A stretch of 64,000 bases of DNA from Hyaloperonospora brassicae. Lineage: Eukaryota; Oomycota; Peronosporomycetes; Peronosporales; Peronosporaceae. The notes under the pieces were generated by a model, which was given only the letters and a program-made list of their open reading frames with translations, was not told where the DNA came from and searched no databases. Where the stretch lies: the NCBI GenBank assembly GCA_947650285.1, contig CANTFL010001462.1, forward strand, positions 62,001 through 126,000. The letters are read 5' to 3'. The translations under genes were made by a program, and so were the position numbers. Positions 1-10,899 of this stretch are shown here, piece after piece. The first letter of the stretch is position 1, and every line of letters begins with the position of its first letter.

Positions 1-978
1 ATCCTCCGTAATACTGCTTTCCCTCTTTGTTCCGTTCGCCGCCGCATACGCTTAAATAACGTCACACACCCTCTTGCGGTAGCGTCCCAAGTCGCACATA
101 TGTCGTTGTAGCCCATGCGTTTATCAATAAGATCGTCCAGGAGCTCCTTGATCACTCGAGACGGCTGAGCACAACGAATGGGATATGTGACCGTACGACG
201 CTGGCGTCGTGACTGGGAATGGATTCCGGTATCGTTGTAATGCAACTGTACACGCTGATGGTCTGACGATACCCGCGGTTCAGAAACCGACACACCTTGC
301 ACCACGGAGGAACAGAACTGCGGCACATAGAACATGTCTATGCGACTCGCCGCATCTGTCCCCCAGTAGGTAAAAAAATCGATGGGGTCAGGGTCGTCAG
401 CCTCTACATCTACTGTCGTACTGAAAATGCAAGCGTTTTCCAGCAGATGAGCTTCTATCAAACCCTGGAGTGCAGATCTTTCCGGTCGCCCCTTCCGGGT
501 ACCGCCAAGCCTGTCGAGTGGCGGACTTTGAACGCAATTGAAGTCACCGGCTAAGTATGGTCGGTCATTGACTCCAAGTATATGCCTGCAATGCAGTGAA
601 GAATCGCTCACGACAGACTGGTTTGTTCGGCGCATATATGTTCACCAAGCGGGTATCGCCCAGTTCGACCGCTATGACCCGAGTAGACCATTCCGGTGTG
701 TTCCAAGAAGTAGTCAAGGCATCTGTTGAAGGGGTCAATAAAATTGCTACCCCCGCAGTCCGTTCATCCCCGATGCTCCAATAAGACATCGGTGGCCCAC
801 TGTGCTGCTCATGTTGACCCCATAAGCGGGCCCCTGTAAAAAGGAGCTGATCCACTTCATCTTGGCTGCTTACGTGAGTATCTTGGATCATCCAGGCAAG
901 TGGGCGTTCTTGGACTGGAGTCCGACGCCAAGCAGTGAGCCACGACATTTGGGGCTTAACCTGAATACCCCTGACATT
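1..978 (-). pseudogene. LINE (non-LTR retrotransposon) endonuclease domain, partial and frameshifted
   Basis: Read on the minus strand, this stretch encodes an exonuclease-endonuclease-phosphatase domain of the kind at the start of LINE ORF2. A segment near 978-950 resembles the domain start (NVRGIQVKPQMSW). The part up to 565 carries a GVAILLTP strand and VNIYAPN. After a shift of one frame near 570 the reading continues with AGDFNCVQ, then DAASRIDMFYVP, then SDHQRV, and stays open to the left edge. GDFN and SDH are the catalytic motifs of the family. Cleavage of target DNA by this domain normally primes reverse transcription; the reverse transcriptase itself would lie beyond the left edge. 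A stop codon just before the domain start and the frameshift near 570 indicate a dead copy. Confidence 0.85.
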
Positions 979-1075
979 CTAAATTTCTATCCGTTTGGAC
1001 CCATTAAATTTCCTCACCCCTTGATGACTCCTTCGCATTCGGCTTGGTTGCCGGAGAAAGTGAAGTCGGTCATAG

Positions 1076-2119
1076 TCGTTTGTGGGTGTGTGGCTTCCTG
1101 TGAAGGGCGACACGCCCGTGTCCAGAATAGAGATGCCCTTCGAAACTGGGGCCTGTCTCGATAGTCCCATGCTCAAAATCATTATAGAAGAAGCTCAAGA
1201 CAGAGCACCAATTGTCGGTGGCCATCAAGGCATTAAACGCCTCGCGATACGTGGCTATCGATTTCAGTGCCGCCGAATGTCATCCCAGACTGGGTAACGT
1301 ACCCTTCGCCGCGCGATCATCTTGACCCAGGAGAACTTTGATCTTATGCTCGTATAAGCCAGCGCAAATGATGTGTTTAGCAAATCGCGCTTTGTTGGTC
1401 ACATCACACAATTTCAAGACAGGATCATCCCCGTAAGCGTTGGTACGTAATCGGACCCAGTCGTCGCGACTGTCGGTAAGTGCCGGTAAATTGTATAGGT
1501 TCGGTCTGGTGAATTTAGTACACCAAGACTCCAACCACTTTTTCGTCGCTGAAACGGTTGTTCTAGATCGATATTCTCCCAAACGACCTTGTATACATCC
1601 ACGTCGCCAGGCCGCCGTCCAGATTTCGAGAACCTGGACTTCTAACGCGTTGAAAACTTCAGCCGGATACGGGAAGCGTTGAACCATAAATAACAGCAGC
1701 TTCGGGTACCGCTGCGCCACCGTGACCCATACTTCAGGGCTGCTATGCCCATGTGGGAAATTAGCCGCGGCCGAGGCTGGCCATGCCTCACCATGTTTCA
1801 TCCAAAGCTACAGGCAACTCCCTCGAGTGTTATCCGGGCCACGCATACCAAGTTGCATAGAGGCGTCTGACATGACGGCGTCTCCATCTTGCTCATGAAT
1901 CGAATCACGTGTGCGCAGCATTTGTCGAATTTGCTCTCCCTCCGCAGGAGTCGTCGAGTGTGCTCTCTTTTGAGCAACAGGATGGTCAGTGATATCGCGG
2001 ATGCTGGGCACTAATGCTAGCTGGTTGGAGGCGCTGCTGTAATGTATGTGACTCAGCGAGACTGGTGTCGGGCAGGCCGCTGAGGCGTGATGGGTATGCG
2101 CTAGAGGCTGAGTGCCCAC
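1076..2119 (-). pseudogene. LINE ORF1-like protein, broken
   Basis: This lies directly upstream (minus strand) of the endonuclease domain, where a LINE ORF1 is expected. Positions 2119-1280 form one reading frame interrupted by a single in-frame TAG at 1808-1810. Beyond 1280 the coding signal continues in another frame to about 1076, so at least one frameshift is present. The predicted protein is basic and rich in Trp and Arg, without a recognised catalytic motif. ORF1 proteins bind element RNA; the assignment rests on position and on the broken but extended frame, not on a motif. No intact zinc knuckle was seen. Confidence 0.55.
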
Positions 2120-2652
2120 CAGATCCGAGTGCTGACCAAGCTGTGTCGATCGTGTTGGTGAACTGAAAATTGTTAAGCTTTGTTAATTCTCCGGAGATCG
2201 CGTGTGTACATATGCTGAGTAATGGTCGCCTTAGAATCGGAGTACCAGTGGCTTTTGCCGGTCCCGCGTTTTTGCTAGTGAAATAGACTTGACGCACTGG
2301 CGTATATCCAAGGGAATTTGTTGTCCGGTCTCGCAAAGCTTCGATCCTCTCGTGATGGTACTTGTGCGAAACAAGGAGCATGCCCACGATTGCGTGCCGT
2401 CCGTGTTGTAACCAAGTACAAATAACTTACGTCATAAGAAGTTAGCAGCGATCGCTGGAATCTCACTGCGGCCCCGAGTGTGCCGCTAATAATAAAGAGA
2501 CGGGCTAAAGGGGAGGTGGCATACTCATGTATATACCACTGAAATTCGTTTCCTGGTTCCCGTGGGGTCATGCCGCCCCACCCACGTTGGACATTGACCA
2601 GTGTGGCCGTACGAACAGAGTGACCGAATTTCTCATCAAAATGTAACAGTGT
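2120..2652. other. Sequence upstream of the LINE, no supported gene
   Basis: Two overlapping minus-strand frames of about 130 codons are present but show no recognisable domain. They may be the degenerate 5' part of the LINE. Nothing else is supported. Confidence 0.4.
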
Positions 2653-2852
2653 ATGTATGTATATATGCATGTATGTATGTATGTATGTATGTATGTATGT
2701 ATGTATGTATGTATGTATGTATGTATGTATGTATGTATGTATGTATGTATGTATGTATGTATGTATGTATGTATGTATGTATGTATGTATGTATGTATGT
2801 ATGTATGTATGTATGTATGTATGTATGTATGTATGTATGTATGTATGTATGT
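2653..2852. repeat. (ATGT)n microsatellite, about 200 bp
   Basis: This is an almost perfect run of the tetranucleotide ATGT, about 48 units, with slight degeneration at the left end. It produces long artefactual Cys-Met-Tyr-Val reading frames in all three plus-strand frames. Confidence 0.98.
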
Positions 2853-4973
2853 GCCTGTGTTCGACGGTTAGATTACAGAGGGCTCAGATCGACAAAACAT
2901 GAAGTCGTAATGTTTAGAACACAATAGCTTATATAGTGTCACATCGTACGCTCACAGGCTCTAGCAGGGATGACCGCAAAATTGTTTACACGTGAGATTA
3001 TGGGATTTTTGGCCGATGTATGACGATTCATAACGCATGCTTGCAACTCATATACCAGTTTTTAAGGATGTGCAAACAATAGGCGAAACGACAATGTCGC
3101 TCACCGCATTGGCCGCGAGGACTTCAGAAGAAGATGTCATCGTGGATTACACAGAGCAAAATGGAATGTAGGTGTCGTTTTACTGGTAGTTCCTAGCGTA
3201 CCGCGACGAAACGTCGCGCGGCTGCAAGCGATAATGAGAACGAGACGAGCGCGAAAGATAAAAAGTAGTACATAGGGTGACTTAGGATAGGTAGCAAAAA
3301 GGGAGTAGATCAATTCATTGGTGAAAGTAAATAACGTAAGAAAATATATGAATAATTGATGCTGTGGAGAAGAACACGTCATCGTCAATGCAAAATTTAA
3401 ATGTGGCAAACCGCATACAATTTGGCAATCAGCACAATTTATTTGATCATTAAATGCTGTTAATAAATAGCCTTTAGTATAGCATGTACAGAATGCTAGA
3501 TAGATCGAGTTGACCGCGGTGGTGGTGTACTTACGGCCATAGATAAAGAAGGCTAATTATGACTAGAGGAAAGCAAACTGGACGCAAGCAATAACGTTTC
3601 TGAGCAGCCCTCCTAATTAGACGGCGACCGTCTGTCCTGCCACGAGCTGTACTTGCTAGTTTGGCAGATACGATAAGACTTCGAGCTCGGTATTAGTCAT
3701 GAATATCTTGTAATCAGCAGCTAATACGTTCATGTTATGCATTGTATTAGCCGTTCCCATCACTGGCAAAGGGATGATCGAAAAAACTGATATGGTCTTC
3801 GCTGTCAAACACCAATACTAACAATCTCATATCGCTTGCATTCCGCATAGCGACTCTGTTGCCTACGATGTGGGAGACATAATTATATGTATGTGAACTA
3901 GTTGCTTGTGTTAATGTTTATCTCATTTTTTAAGCAAAGTGTCATCACTTGTGCCAAATATCACCCACAACGGTATTTGCCCATGTTGGTATCTGATATC
4001 GGTTGTATGGAGCAATGTTATCTGCTGCCACTAGTCCTACAATTATATACAGGATTACGACATTGTCATACAAAGTACTTGCAGCGTCCAAGTATTTGTG
4101 CGCTATAATGACATCTAACGTTTATTTAATTCGTGCTATCAAATCTGTTCATTCTGTCTGTATCAAATAGGAGGCTTACCATTTCCAAATTGAGCTCATT
4201 CGTCGTTTTTTTGCGTAAAGATCTTATAAATGCGGGTACAGGGCTTATTATAACCAAATGTAGGGGTCAATTGGTCCCCCATAATAATGATGCGGCCGAA
4301 CAATGGGTCCTTCGTTGTAATAGCGAATATAGCTCGTCAGTCACGGCGTATATGATGCAATCGCTACGTTTAGTATTCAGGCAGATCACTTGTGTTCTAT
4401 CCATCTCAAGTTGACTGCTACTTGTAGCAGGAGGACGTCACAGGCGTAACTTCGGCTCTGTAGAAATTGTCGAGCAGACGATTTCTGTAGCGCGCTACAT
4501 TATGTGCACCAGACACGACAACGATTTGTGGGCGAATGTAGTAGCGGTGTATAATGTAAGAAATAGCTTGAGCAGATGAGGGTAATTTCAAATCTATATT
4601 ATGCTTAACTGTCTACGCTTGCCATATTACCTTTCTGTCCCCTGTGTTCATTCGGATGAAAGAGTAACCTTTTTGGCTCTGGTTCGACCTCGAGCTATGC
4701 CGATATACACAAGCCAAGATCTGACAGCCACTCTTGCCGCGCATTTTAACGTCCGCCAAACTCTCTCTTTTCATCACCTTTTCCAACACATATCCATTTG
4801 GAATTTGGTATCTTATTAAGCTACTGGAAGGTATATAGTGCAAGGGGGTAGCGATCCTAAAGCTGATTGCACTACAGCTTTTGAGTGTGAAGCTTGATTT
4901 ATGGGAACATTAGCTTAGCATTTCATTTGGTCTTCTTCATCGTATGTATCAATACACCGATGTGCACATTTTG
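2853..4973. other. AT-rich gene-free region
   Basis: About 2.1 kb with no convincing coding frame, RNA gene or repeat unit. A 90-codon minus-strand frame at 3137-3409 has no recognised feature and is not called. Confidence 0.5.
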
Positions 4974-5386
4974 TGTAACGGGGCAGCCCGTTACATAGAA
5001 ATTGTCATTTTAAAGAAAGTGACAATAAATAGTATTATGTTGAATATTCTTTTAACGATCACACCAATAGTGGTGATATTGATGGGTCGACCAAAGAGTC
5101 TGCTCATTGGCTGATATCTTGACGATATCAACCCACTAATCGCCACAAGGCGCGCGCAATGAGTGGTGAGTAGACGTCGTCATACATTCAGTTAGATTAG
5201 TATAATTAAGTTAAGTCAAACAGAGAGACAGTGGTTAAAGACTTAGTTATATTAATATAACAGTTATACTTTTCCCTAAGACAGTGTTGCCTCTGTCTTA
5301 CCTACCGCTTCCTCGGTTGTCTCGTGTACGCTTGCCAGTGCACGATAACCTTGCGTTAAGTTCACGCAAGGGTGTGCCCCGTTACA
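4974..5386 (+). mobile_element. Solo-LTR-like insertion, 413 bp
   Basis: The element begins TGTAACGGGGCAGCCCGTTACA and ends GTGCCCCGTTACA, so it has the TG...CA ends of an LTR inside a longer terminal inverted repeat. It is flanked on both sides by the 5-bp duplication TTTTG (4969-4973 and 5387-5391). It contains the internal segment GATATCAACCCACTAATCG also found, inverted, in the second copy at 6528-6967. No internal coding region is attached, so it is best read as a solo LTR left by recombination. A short non-autonomous element is the alternative. Confidence 0.8.
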
Positions 5387-5391
5387 TTTTG

Positions 5392-6527
5392 CCTCAGCTT
5401 TCACATGTTTATCACTGCACTTTCACATGTTGTAATGACTTAGTAGGTCACCTTTCTGATTACTTTTCGAGCACTGACAATAAGCCGCCTTGCGTTGGTT
5501 CGACCCCGACCATGAGGTCGTCAATTTCTACAATCTTTATGCGCTATATTCACGAGGCTGTCGTACTTGAATTTTGTAATGATAGCCAATATCGATGACT
5601 GATAATTTAAGGAAGTCAACTCGCAAGATCATCTTTTAGTCTTGCAAATGAGTGTCGCGTCGAGGAAGGCAAAAAGCCATGTCTCTGGCGCTGCATTGTC
5701 ACTCATACAGAGCGAAGCTCACTGCTCGTTGCATTGAGCTCTTACAAGTTATGAAGCAGATGGACTGAAAAAGTGCAACTGAAAGTACGTGCCTTGACAA
5801 AATATCGCCAGACTTCAAGCAGGTAGGCAATGGCATGAGACGGATCTCGGATGCCTGCCCCTCACAGGGCCGAGATGGTCGATGCAGATGGTGGCACCCA
5901 ACGAGAAACTTGCACATTAGTCGGAGACAGATGTTAACATAGCCTGAATAGACGAGAAGACGTAGATTGATGATGACTGGTGGTAATAGTGGTCACCCTT
6001 CTTTTCGCCATACACGCTTCTGACAACTTGTTGGGCTTGCAGGATCCGCGACGTGTCATCTACTGACCAACTGGTGTCGTGCATCAGACGCATAAACAAA
6101 GCAAAAAGCAAATGTTATAGGGATGAGTGGCATCCCATCGTCGAGAGCAGCGAGTGATGCCCAGATAACAGCAGAATGCGATGTTTGTGTCTTTACTTCT
6201 GTTGCAATATACCTGCATCGGATGGGGCAACTCTCGTAACTTACACAACATACAACGGGAGCGTGGTTGTCGTTCTCCCTTGTGTGTCGCGACCGCTCCA
6301 GGACAACGCAAGTAACAGAACGACGTGGCGCGGTCCAAGCGTACACATGATCGACATTTTCGAGAAATGCGCAGCGTTATATAAGCTACTACACCTGTGA
6401 ACTTGTACTGCATTCGACCGCATTATTGCGATGACATTCGGCATCTCAAGCCGGTAAGCTCAGCCGTAATTACTGCAGGGAATTACTATCGACGCTCGCA
6501 TGACATTAACCTGTAGTTCACTAAATC
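5392..6527. other. Gene-free region between the two solo LTRs
   Basis: No convincing coding frame. The frames present overlap each other on both strands and carry no domain. Confidence 0.45.
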
Positions 6528-6967
6528 TGTAACGGGGCACTGGTGACGACGTACTGGTTGACCAGTACGGAGATCACTTCCACTGACAACAGTGATATCA
6601 GTGCCTTGCTAAGTGTTGCACCAACAGAGAGGAAGGAAAGGAAACAATGTGAACAATCTAGTCTCTGGTAAAAGTAAAACTGCTATTAATATAATAGAGT
6701 CCTATCAATCTTATGTCTCTGTTTATCCTGACTTAATTATACTGATCTAACTAAACGTATGATGACGTCTACTCACCACCCATTGCGCGCGCCTAGCAGC
6801 GATTAGTGGGTTGATATCATCACGATATCAACCCATGAGTAGACCCTTCGGTCATCTTCAACAATATCATCATGCTCTGTGATATTGTTATAAGAATATT
6901 CAACGTAATATTCTTTATTGTCATATTAGCCTAAATGACAATATCATGTAACGAGCTCCCCGTTACA
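6528..6967 (-). mobile_element. Solo-LTR-like insertion, 440 bp, inverted relative to the copy at 4974
   Basis: It starts TGTAACGGGGCAC and ends GAGCTCCCCGTTACA on the plus strand. Read on the minus strand it aligns along most of its length with the 413-bp copy. Flanks are AAATC (6523-6527) and CAATC (6968-6972), a 5-bp duplication with one mismatch. The separate duplications show two independent insertions, not the two ends of one transposon. Confidence 0.75.
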
Positions 6968-7680
6968 CAATCCACAAATGTACAGGAAATGCCATCTAGA
7001 GTATGTGTGCGATCCCAGCAATGTCTCCAGCGGTTCAAGCACTGTACTTTGTCCGTGTTGACGCATCACTTATCCAGCGCAAGCAGCACGAGATGCTTCG
7101 ACAAGAGTGCAAAGATAGTCGTAGACACCTCTCGTCACCACTTTGACAAATTTTGATCTATGTACTATGTAGTAATGCAGTAAAATGTACATTGCCGAAG
7201 GAAAAGACCCGTCCGAGTTGCTTTGTCGCACTATGAAACCCCGAGCTTCGTGCCAGTCGCTGACTCGACGGTCCACCACTGCACGAAACAAGCAAAGAAG
7301 GCATGCGAATTGCAATCAAATAATTGACAATAGAACAATATACAATCGAGCACCAAGCGAACGAGAGACAGACAGCAACACTGCGACAACAATCAACGAA
7401 CAGCCACAGGAAGACAATATCACAAAAAGAAAGCAGCAGCAGAAAACAGCTTCAATGTAACAGCAGCAATACGACAACAAGAGAAGAACATACGAATGTG
7501 GCAATAGCAATACGACAACAGCAACAATAAGACAGCAACCACACGACCACAGCAAGAAGACAGCAACAATGATCGACGAAAAGGACCACAGCAAGCGGAC
7601 AATAATTCAGTTCGACAACAATATTACAGTAACCGCTTCTCTGCCAACAAAATCGACCACGAACCAGTCGGTCTTTGATC
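6968..7680. other. Intergenic region with CAA/GCA-rich low complexity
   Basis: About 7316-7570 is strongly biased to CAA, ACA and GCA triplets directly upstream of the ubiquitin-like gene. It yields spurious Gln-rich and Val/Leu-rich frames. It may be 5' leader of the next gene. Confidence 0.5.
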
Positions 7681-8613
7681 ATGTCGGACAAGTCCGAGCT
7701 CCGCGTGACTGTCGTCTTTGGCAACCAGTCGACCGCTGTGTCCATCGCAGCACACGACGCCCAAGCGCTGAAACGCCTCAAGACGACAATCGCCGCAACG
7801 TTCGACTTGGCGCCCAACTTTCAGCGCTTAGTGCTTCGAGGCCGCGACGTCGAGACGTCCACTGTCCTCACGACTGGCTGCAAACTGCTATTGCTGCGCA
7901 ATCGGTTGTTCTACGAGCACTCTGAGGCTGCAAAACATATCGAGACGTCCAGAACTTTCGCAATCGCGACTTCAGCACCGCCTGTGGCTATAAAAGAGAC
8001 GTCTCCAGTCGTCGCGAGAGCTCTTAAACTCGATGTGACCGAGCGGGACAATGACGTTGTAGTGGTGCACGTGTTTAGGGGCAAGAGCCGCTATGACGGG
8101 ATCTTTCCGTGCACGACCAGCATATTGGACGTGAAAGTAAAAGTGAGTGCAGTGCTGGGGCTGCCTTCGCCTCAAGCGTTGAGATTACTGGTCAAGGGCA
8201 GAACTCCAGCAGACGACACAGTGCTAAAGGCTTTGGCGGGAGGCAAAACGACCATGAAAGTCATGGCGTTGCTGAGAGAGCATCAGCACGTGACGAACGA
8301 GAAGATGGAAGAGCTGAGGGAGCTGCTGAATGAGCTCGTGGCGAGCCAGACAACACTGCAGCGACTTGAGAAGCAGATTGCACGCAACTTTCTGGCGAGA
8401 GACGAGAGTTTGCTGCATCTATCGAGAGTTCTGGATGACGGTCAACGCATTGTTGGGAATCTCGAATTAGTGAAGCAGCACATGCAAAAGTCAACGGCGA
8501 CTGGACCTATGGCGAGTAAAGAGACACTGACGGCGATAGCGCAAGCAATCCAAGAAGCTCATACGCTCGCCGAACGAGCTCAAGGGCTGCTAGAAAAGCA
8601 TGCAGTGGTGTAA
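7681..8613 (+). CDS. Protein with two ubiquitin-like domains and a helical C-terminus
   Basis: Single-exon gene of 310 codons. The first ATG (MSDKSEL) is chosen; the frame extends upstream only through TTG. Residues about 5-73 look like a ubiquitin fold (short beta-hairpin ELRVTVVFG, helix AQALKRLKTTI, then LVLRGRDV). Residues about 122-202 repeat the pattern (VVVVHVFRGK, helix SILDVKVKVSAVLG, LLVKGRTP). The remaining roughly 100 residues are predicted helical and rich in Glu, Leu and Gln, reminiscent of BAG-type three-helix bundles that bind Hsp70. Tandem ubiquitin-like plus helical architecture suggests a chaperone or proteasome adaptor, but that role is inference. No C-terminal di-glycine is present, so it is not a conjugated modifier. 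Confidence 0.75.
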   Translation: MSDKSELRVTVVFGNQSTAVSIAAHDAQALKRLKTTIAATFDLAPNFQRLVLRGRDVETSTVLTTGCKLLLLRNRLFYEHSEAAKHIETSRTFAIATSAPPVAIKETSPVVARALKLDVTERDNDVVVVHVFRGKSRYDGIFPCTTSILDVKVKVSAVLGLPSPQALRLLVKGRTPADDTVLKALAGGKTTMKVMALLREHQHVTNEKMEELRELLNELVASQTTLQRLEKQIARNFLARDESLLHLSRVLDDGQRIVGNLELVKQHMQKSTATGPMASKETLTAIAQAIQEAHTLAERAQGLLEKHAVV

Positions 8614-8660
8614 GTGAAGCGCAACAAACAGGTAGAACAAGAAGTGCCCGCTGGGATCCA

Positions 8661-8924
8661 ATGAGGTACGTGCGAAAGCTATCGTTGCAGCGGCAAAGTG
8701 TATTTGGGAAGTCCGGGACACTAGTGGCACGGCTGATGCTGTATAACGTCGTGGTATTGCTTGTTCTAGCACTGGATGTGTTGAGGGCTCACGGGTACGA
8801 GGTATTTGACATCAACGATCCAGTCGTCTTCAGGCGCCTCACAAAAGAGATGGAGACCTCTCGAGCACAGCCAACCAGCTTGAACTTACACGCGATATGC
8901 GCCGCTCTCTATCAGCACATGTGA
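8661..8924 (+). CDS. Small hypothetical protein with one possible membrane segment
   Basis: An 87-codon frame, 48 bp downstream of the ubiquitin-like gene on the same strand. Residues about 22-42 are hydrophobic (LMLYNVVVLLVLALDVL), followed by a polar tail. The ATG is immediately followed by AGGTACGTG, which also resembles an intron donor, so this could instead be part of a spliced transcript or the 3' end of the upstream mRNA. No family is recognised. Confidence 0.3.
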   Translation: MRYVRKLSLQRQSVFGKSGTLVARLMLYNVVVLLVLALDVLRAHGYEVFDINDPVVFRRLTKEMETSRAQPTSLNLHAICAALYQHM

Positions 8925-10105
8925 CGTCCCGTATGTACAAAAGCAATCAATCTTTGCTTTTGAGCAATGCCGAGCATTACGAGTACCACGACTGCCGTGT
9001 AAGGTTAAGCTGACAGGGTTTTGATCCAGCTTTTGTCTTGGCTGCTACGGATCCCGCACGTTCAGGTGCAAGAATAGCGATCGATAAAGGTTTGACATTG
9101 TATAAATGGAGTGGTATGTGCAAAACACTTACTATACGTCTTTGCAAGGTGTCTATCGGCAACAAACGTCGTTGCTTGTGCTATCTCTGCTATTGGATTG
9201 GCGAGGGTCGTCGACTCCGAGACAACAACTTAATGGCTGTGTGAGCCTTCTTGCGGATAGCCAAGCAAGTGTGTCACGCAGTTCGCTCACCAGTCTTCGC
9301 ATTGCTTGCTCTTTGAGAAAAGATGCTGCCATTGTATATGCGGGTCAACACAAGAGTCACTTTGCGGCAAAATCGATCGTAGGGCGTCGACAGATTATCA
9401 ATGTGTTGCATTGGGCGATGCTGTTGTTCAGATGAGACACACTTTCGAATGCTGACGTGACAATGCCCGTTGTTGTGCATTCCAACACCGCTCGACACAT
9501 TGATGGCATCTCACGATATCGCAATGCACCGAAGCTCACTATCTTGGCACCGAATCTCTTGCATTGAGAGCCAACACTATTGTTGCAGACACCGAATGAA
9601 CCCGTACTGGAAGAACCAAAAGCCCACAAAGCGACGATAGAAAGTGGCTCGACAAATGTTCGTCGATGGCCGACGCCTCTACGTGCGCTCAAGTGTCCAA
9701 ACTGCGCTGTATGTTATCAATTACAATAAGAAGACCTGCTAGACGCGCGAAGCCTGCCAAAAAAAAACAAAATTGAAATAAATAACCCCCCCCCCCCCCC
9801 CAACCCCCCCCCCATCCATAAGCTGTCTGCGTACAAACAGGAAACAACCAGCTTTGTCCTACCAGCTTTGTGTTACCAGCTTTGATCTGGCACGAGATCT
9901 GACACCTGTCAAAAGAATGCTCACTAATTCTGGAGTCGAGTTTATGCCCATCCAAATATAGCATAGCAACCAGCAGGGGTAGCACCAACGTCACCGTCGA
10001 GGCTTTTTTATCCGAATAATGTATAAAACAAAACGCGCTTCTTCTCCTGTCGCCTTTGAACGCCAGCACACGAAAGCGTCTTGTTCCGACGAGTCCTCGC
10101 CGCCG
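8925..10105. other. Intergenic region with a poly-C tract
   Basis: No supported gene. Poly-C runs occupy 9786-9801 and 9804-9813. A TATAAAA-like sequence near 10021 lies about 80 bp before the next start codon. Confidence 0.5.
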
Positions 10106-10662
10106 ATGCTGCGTGTCCAAGTCAATTGCGCCTCGCAGGTGCCGGTCCCGCCCCCGAACGCTGCGCCACTGGAGATCTCTCGAGAGACGCGACAGCAGCT
10201 GCGGGCGACGCGTCAGCGCGCGTTCGAGCGGTACCAGGAGAACGCCCAGTGGACCAAAGAGCTGCTCGAGGACGTCAATAAGGCACAAGAGAGCGCGATA
10301 GGTACTCCAAGCAGTCCAACAGGGCGGGCGGAAGACCTCCGGCAGCAGGTTGGGGTGAGCGCAGAGTCGGTGCAGCAGCTAAACGAGCAACTGGAGCAGC
10401 AGAACGAGGCGCAGGGGGCGGCGCAGCGTCGGTCTGTTTTAAACAGCGTTTCCATTTCGGGTTATCGTCGTGCGTTGATTGTGTTTTTTACATGTGTTGC
10501 TGTATGTTTCGTTGTTTCGATCGCAGATTCGAAGAGATGATGACTATGCTGAAACGAGCCGACGATGCGGCTGCTGTAAAGGAGTGTGAAGCGCGAATTG
10601 CGCAGGAAAAGTCGCTGCTGGTGCCTGGCAAGCCACGCAAGATGGACATTGTGAGGCTGTGA
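10106..10662 (+). CDS. Small coiled-coil protein, two exons
   Basis: Exon 1 is 10106-10431 and exon 2 is 10527-10662, joined across a 95-bp intron (donor GTCTGT, acceptor TCGCAG); 153 residues. The splice is chosen because the exon 2 frame (FEEMMTMLKRADDAAAVKEC) continues the helical, charged character of exon 1. Without it the protein would end in an unlikely hydrophobic tail. Residues about 30-60 and 85-135 are rich in Gln, Glu, Arg and Leu and would form coiled coils. The C-terminus PGKPRKMDIVRL is basic. An in-frame ATG at 10019 is an alternative start. No family is recognised; a structural or complex-subunit role is only a guess. Confidence 0.6.
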
Positions 10663-10899
10663 ACATACATTTGGCGCGGCATGCGTCGTGCATAGTGCGA
10701 CAACGGTATAAGAGTGGAGAGCTTGCAGTGTAATAAAGCAAAGCAAAGTTGTTTGTTCGTTTGCTCTGTCGTTGCGAGGCTTTTTTCGTACAAGTAGACA
10801 GCAACAACAGCAGTGTTTGCAAACGCTTGGTATACACGTATACCCACGTTTTTATCCAATCATACTCGAGCACGGCCCATGCACTCGACAACTCGCACG

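Noticed and set aside
2601..2927. Three 72-108 codon frames of repeating Met-Tyr-Val-Cys
   Set aside because: Direct translation of the (ATGT)n repeat in all frames.
4974..6967. One DNA transposon with 0.4-kb terminal inverted repeats
   Set aside because: Each repeat has its own complete TG...CA ends and its own 5-bp target duplication, so they are two separate insertions.
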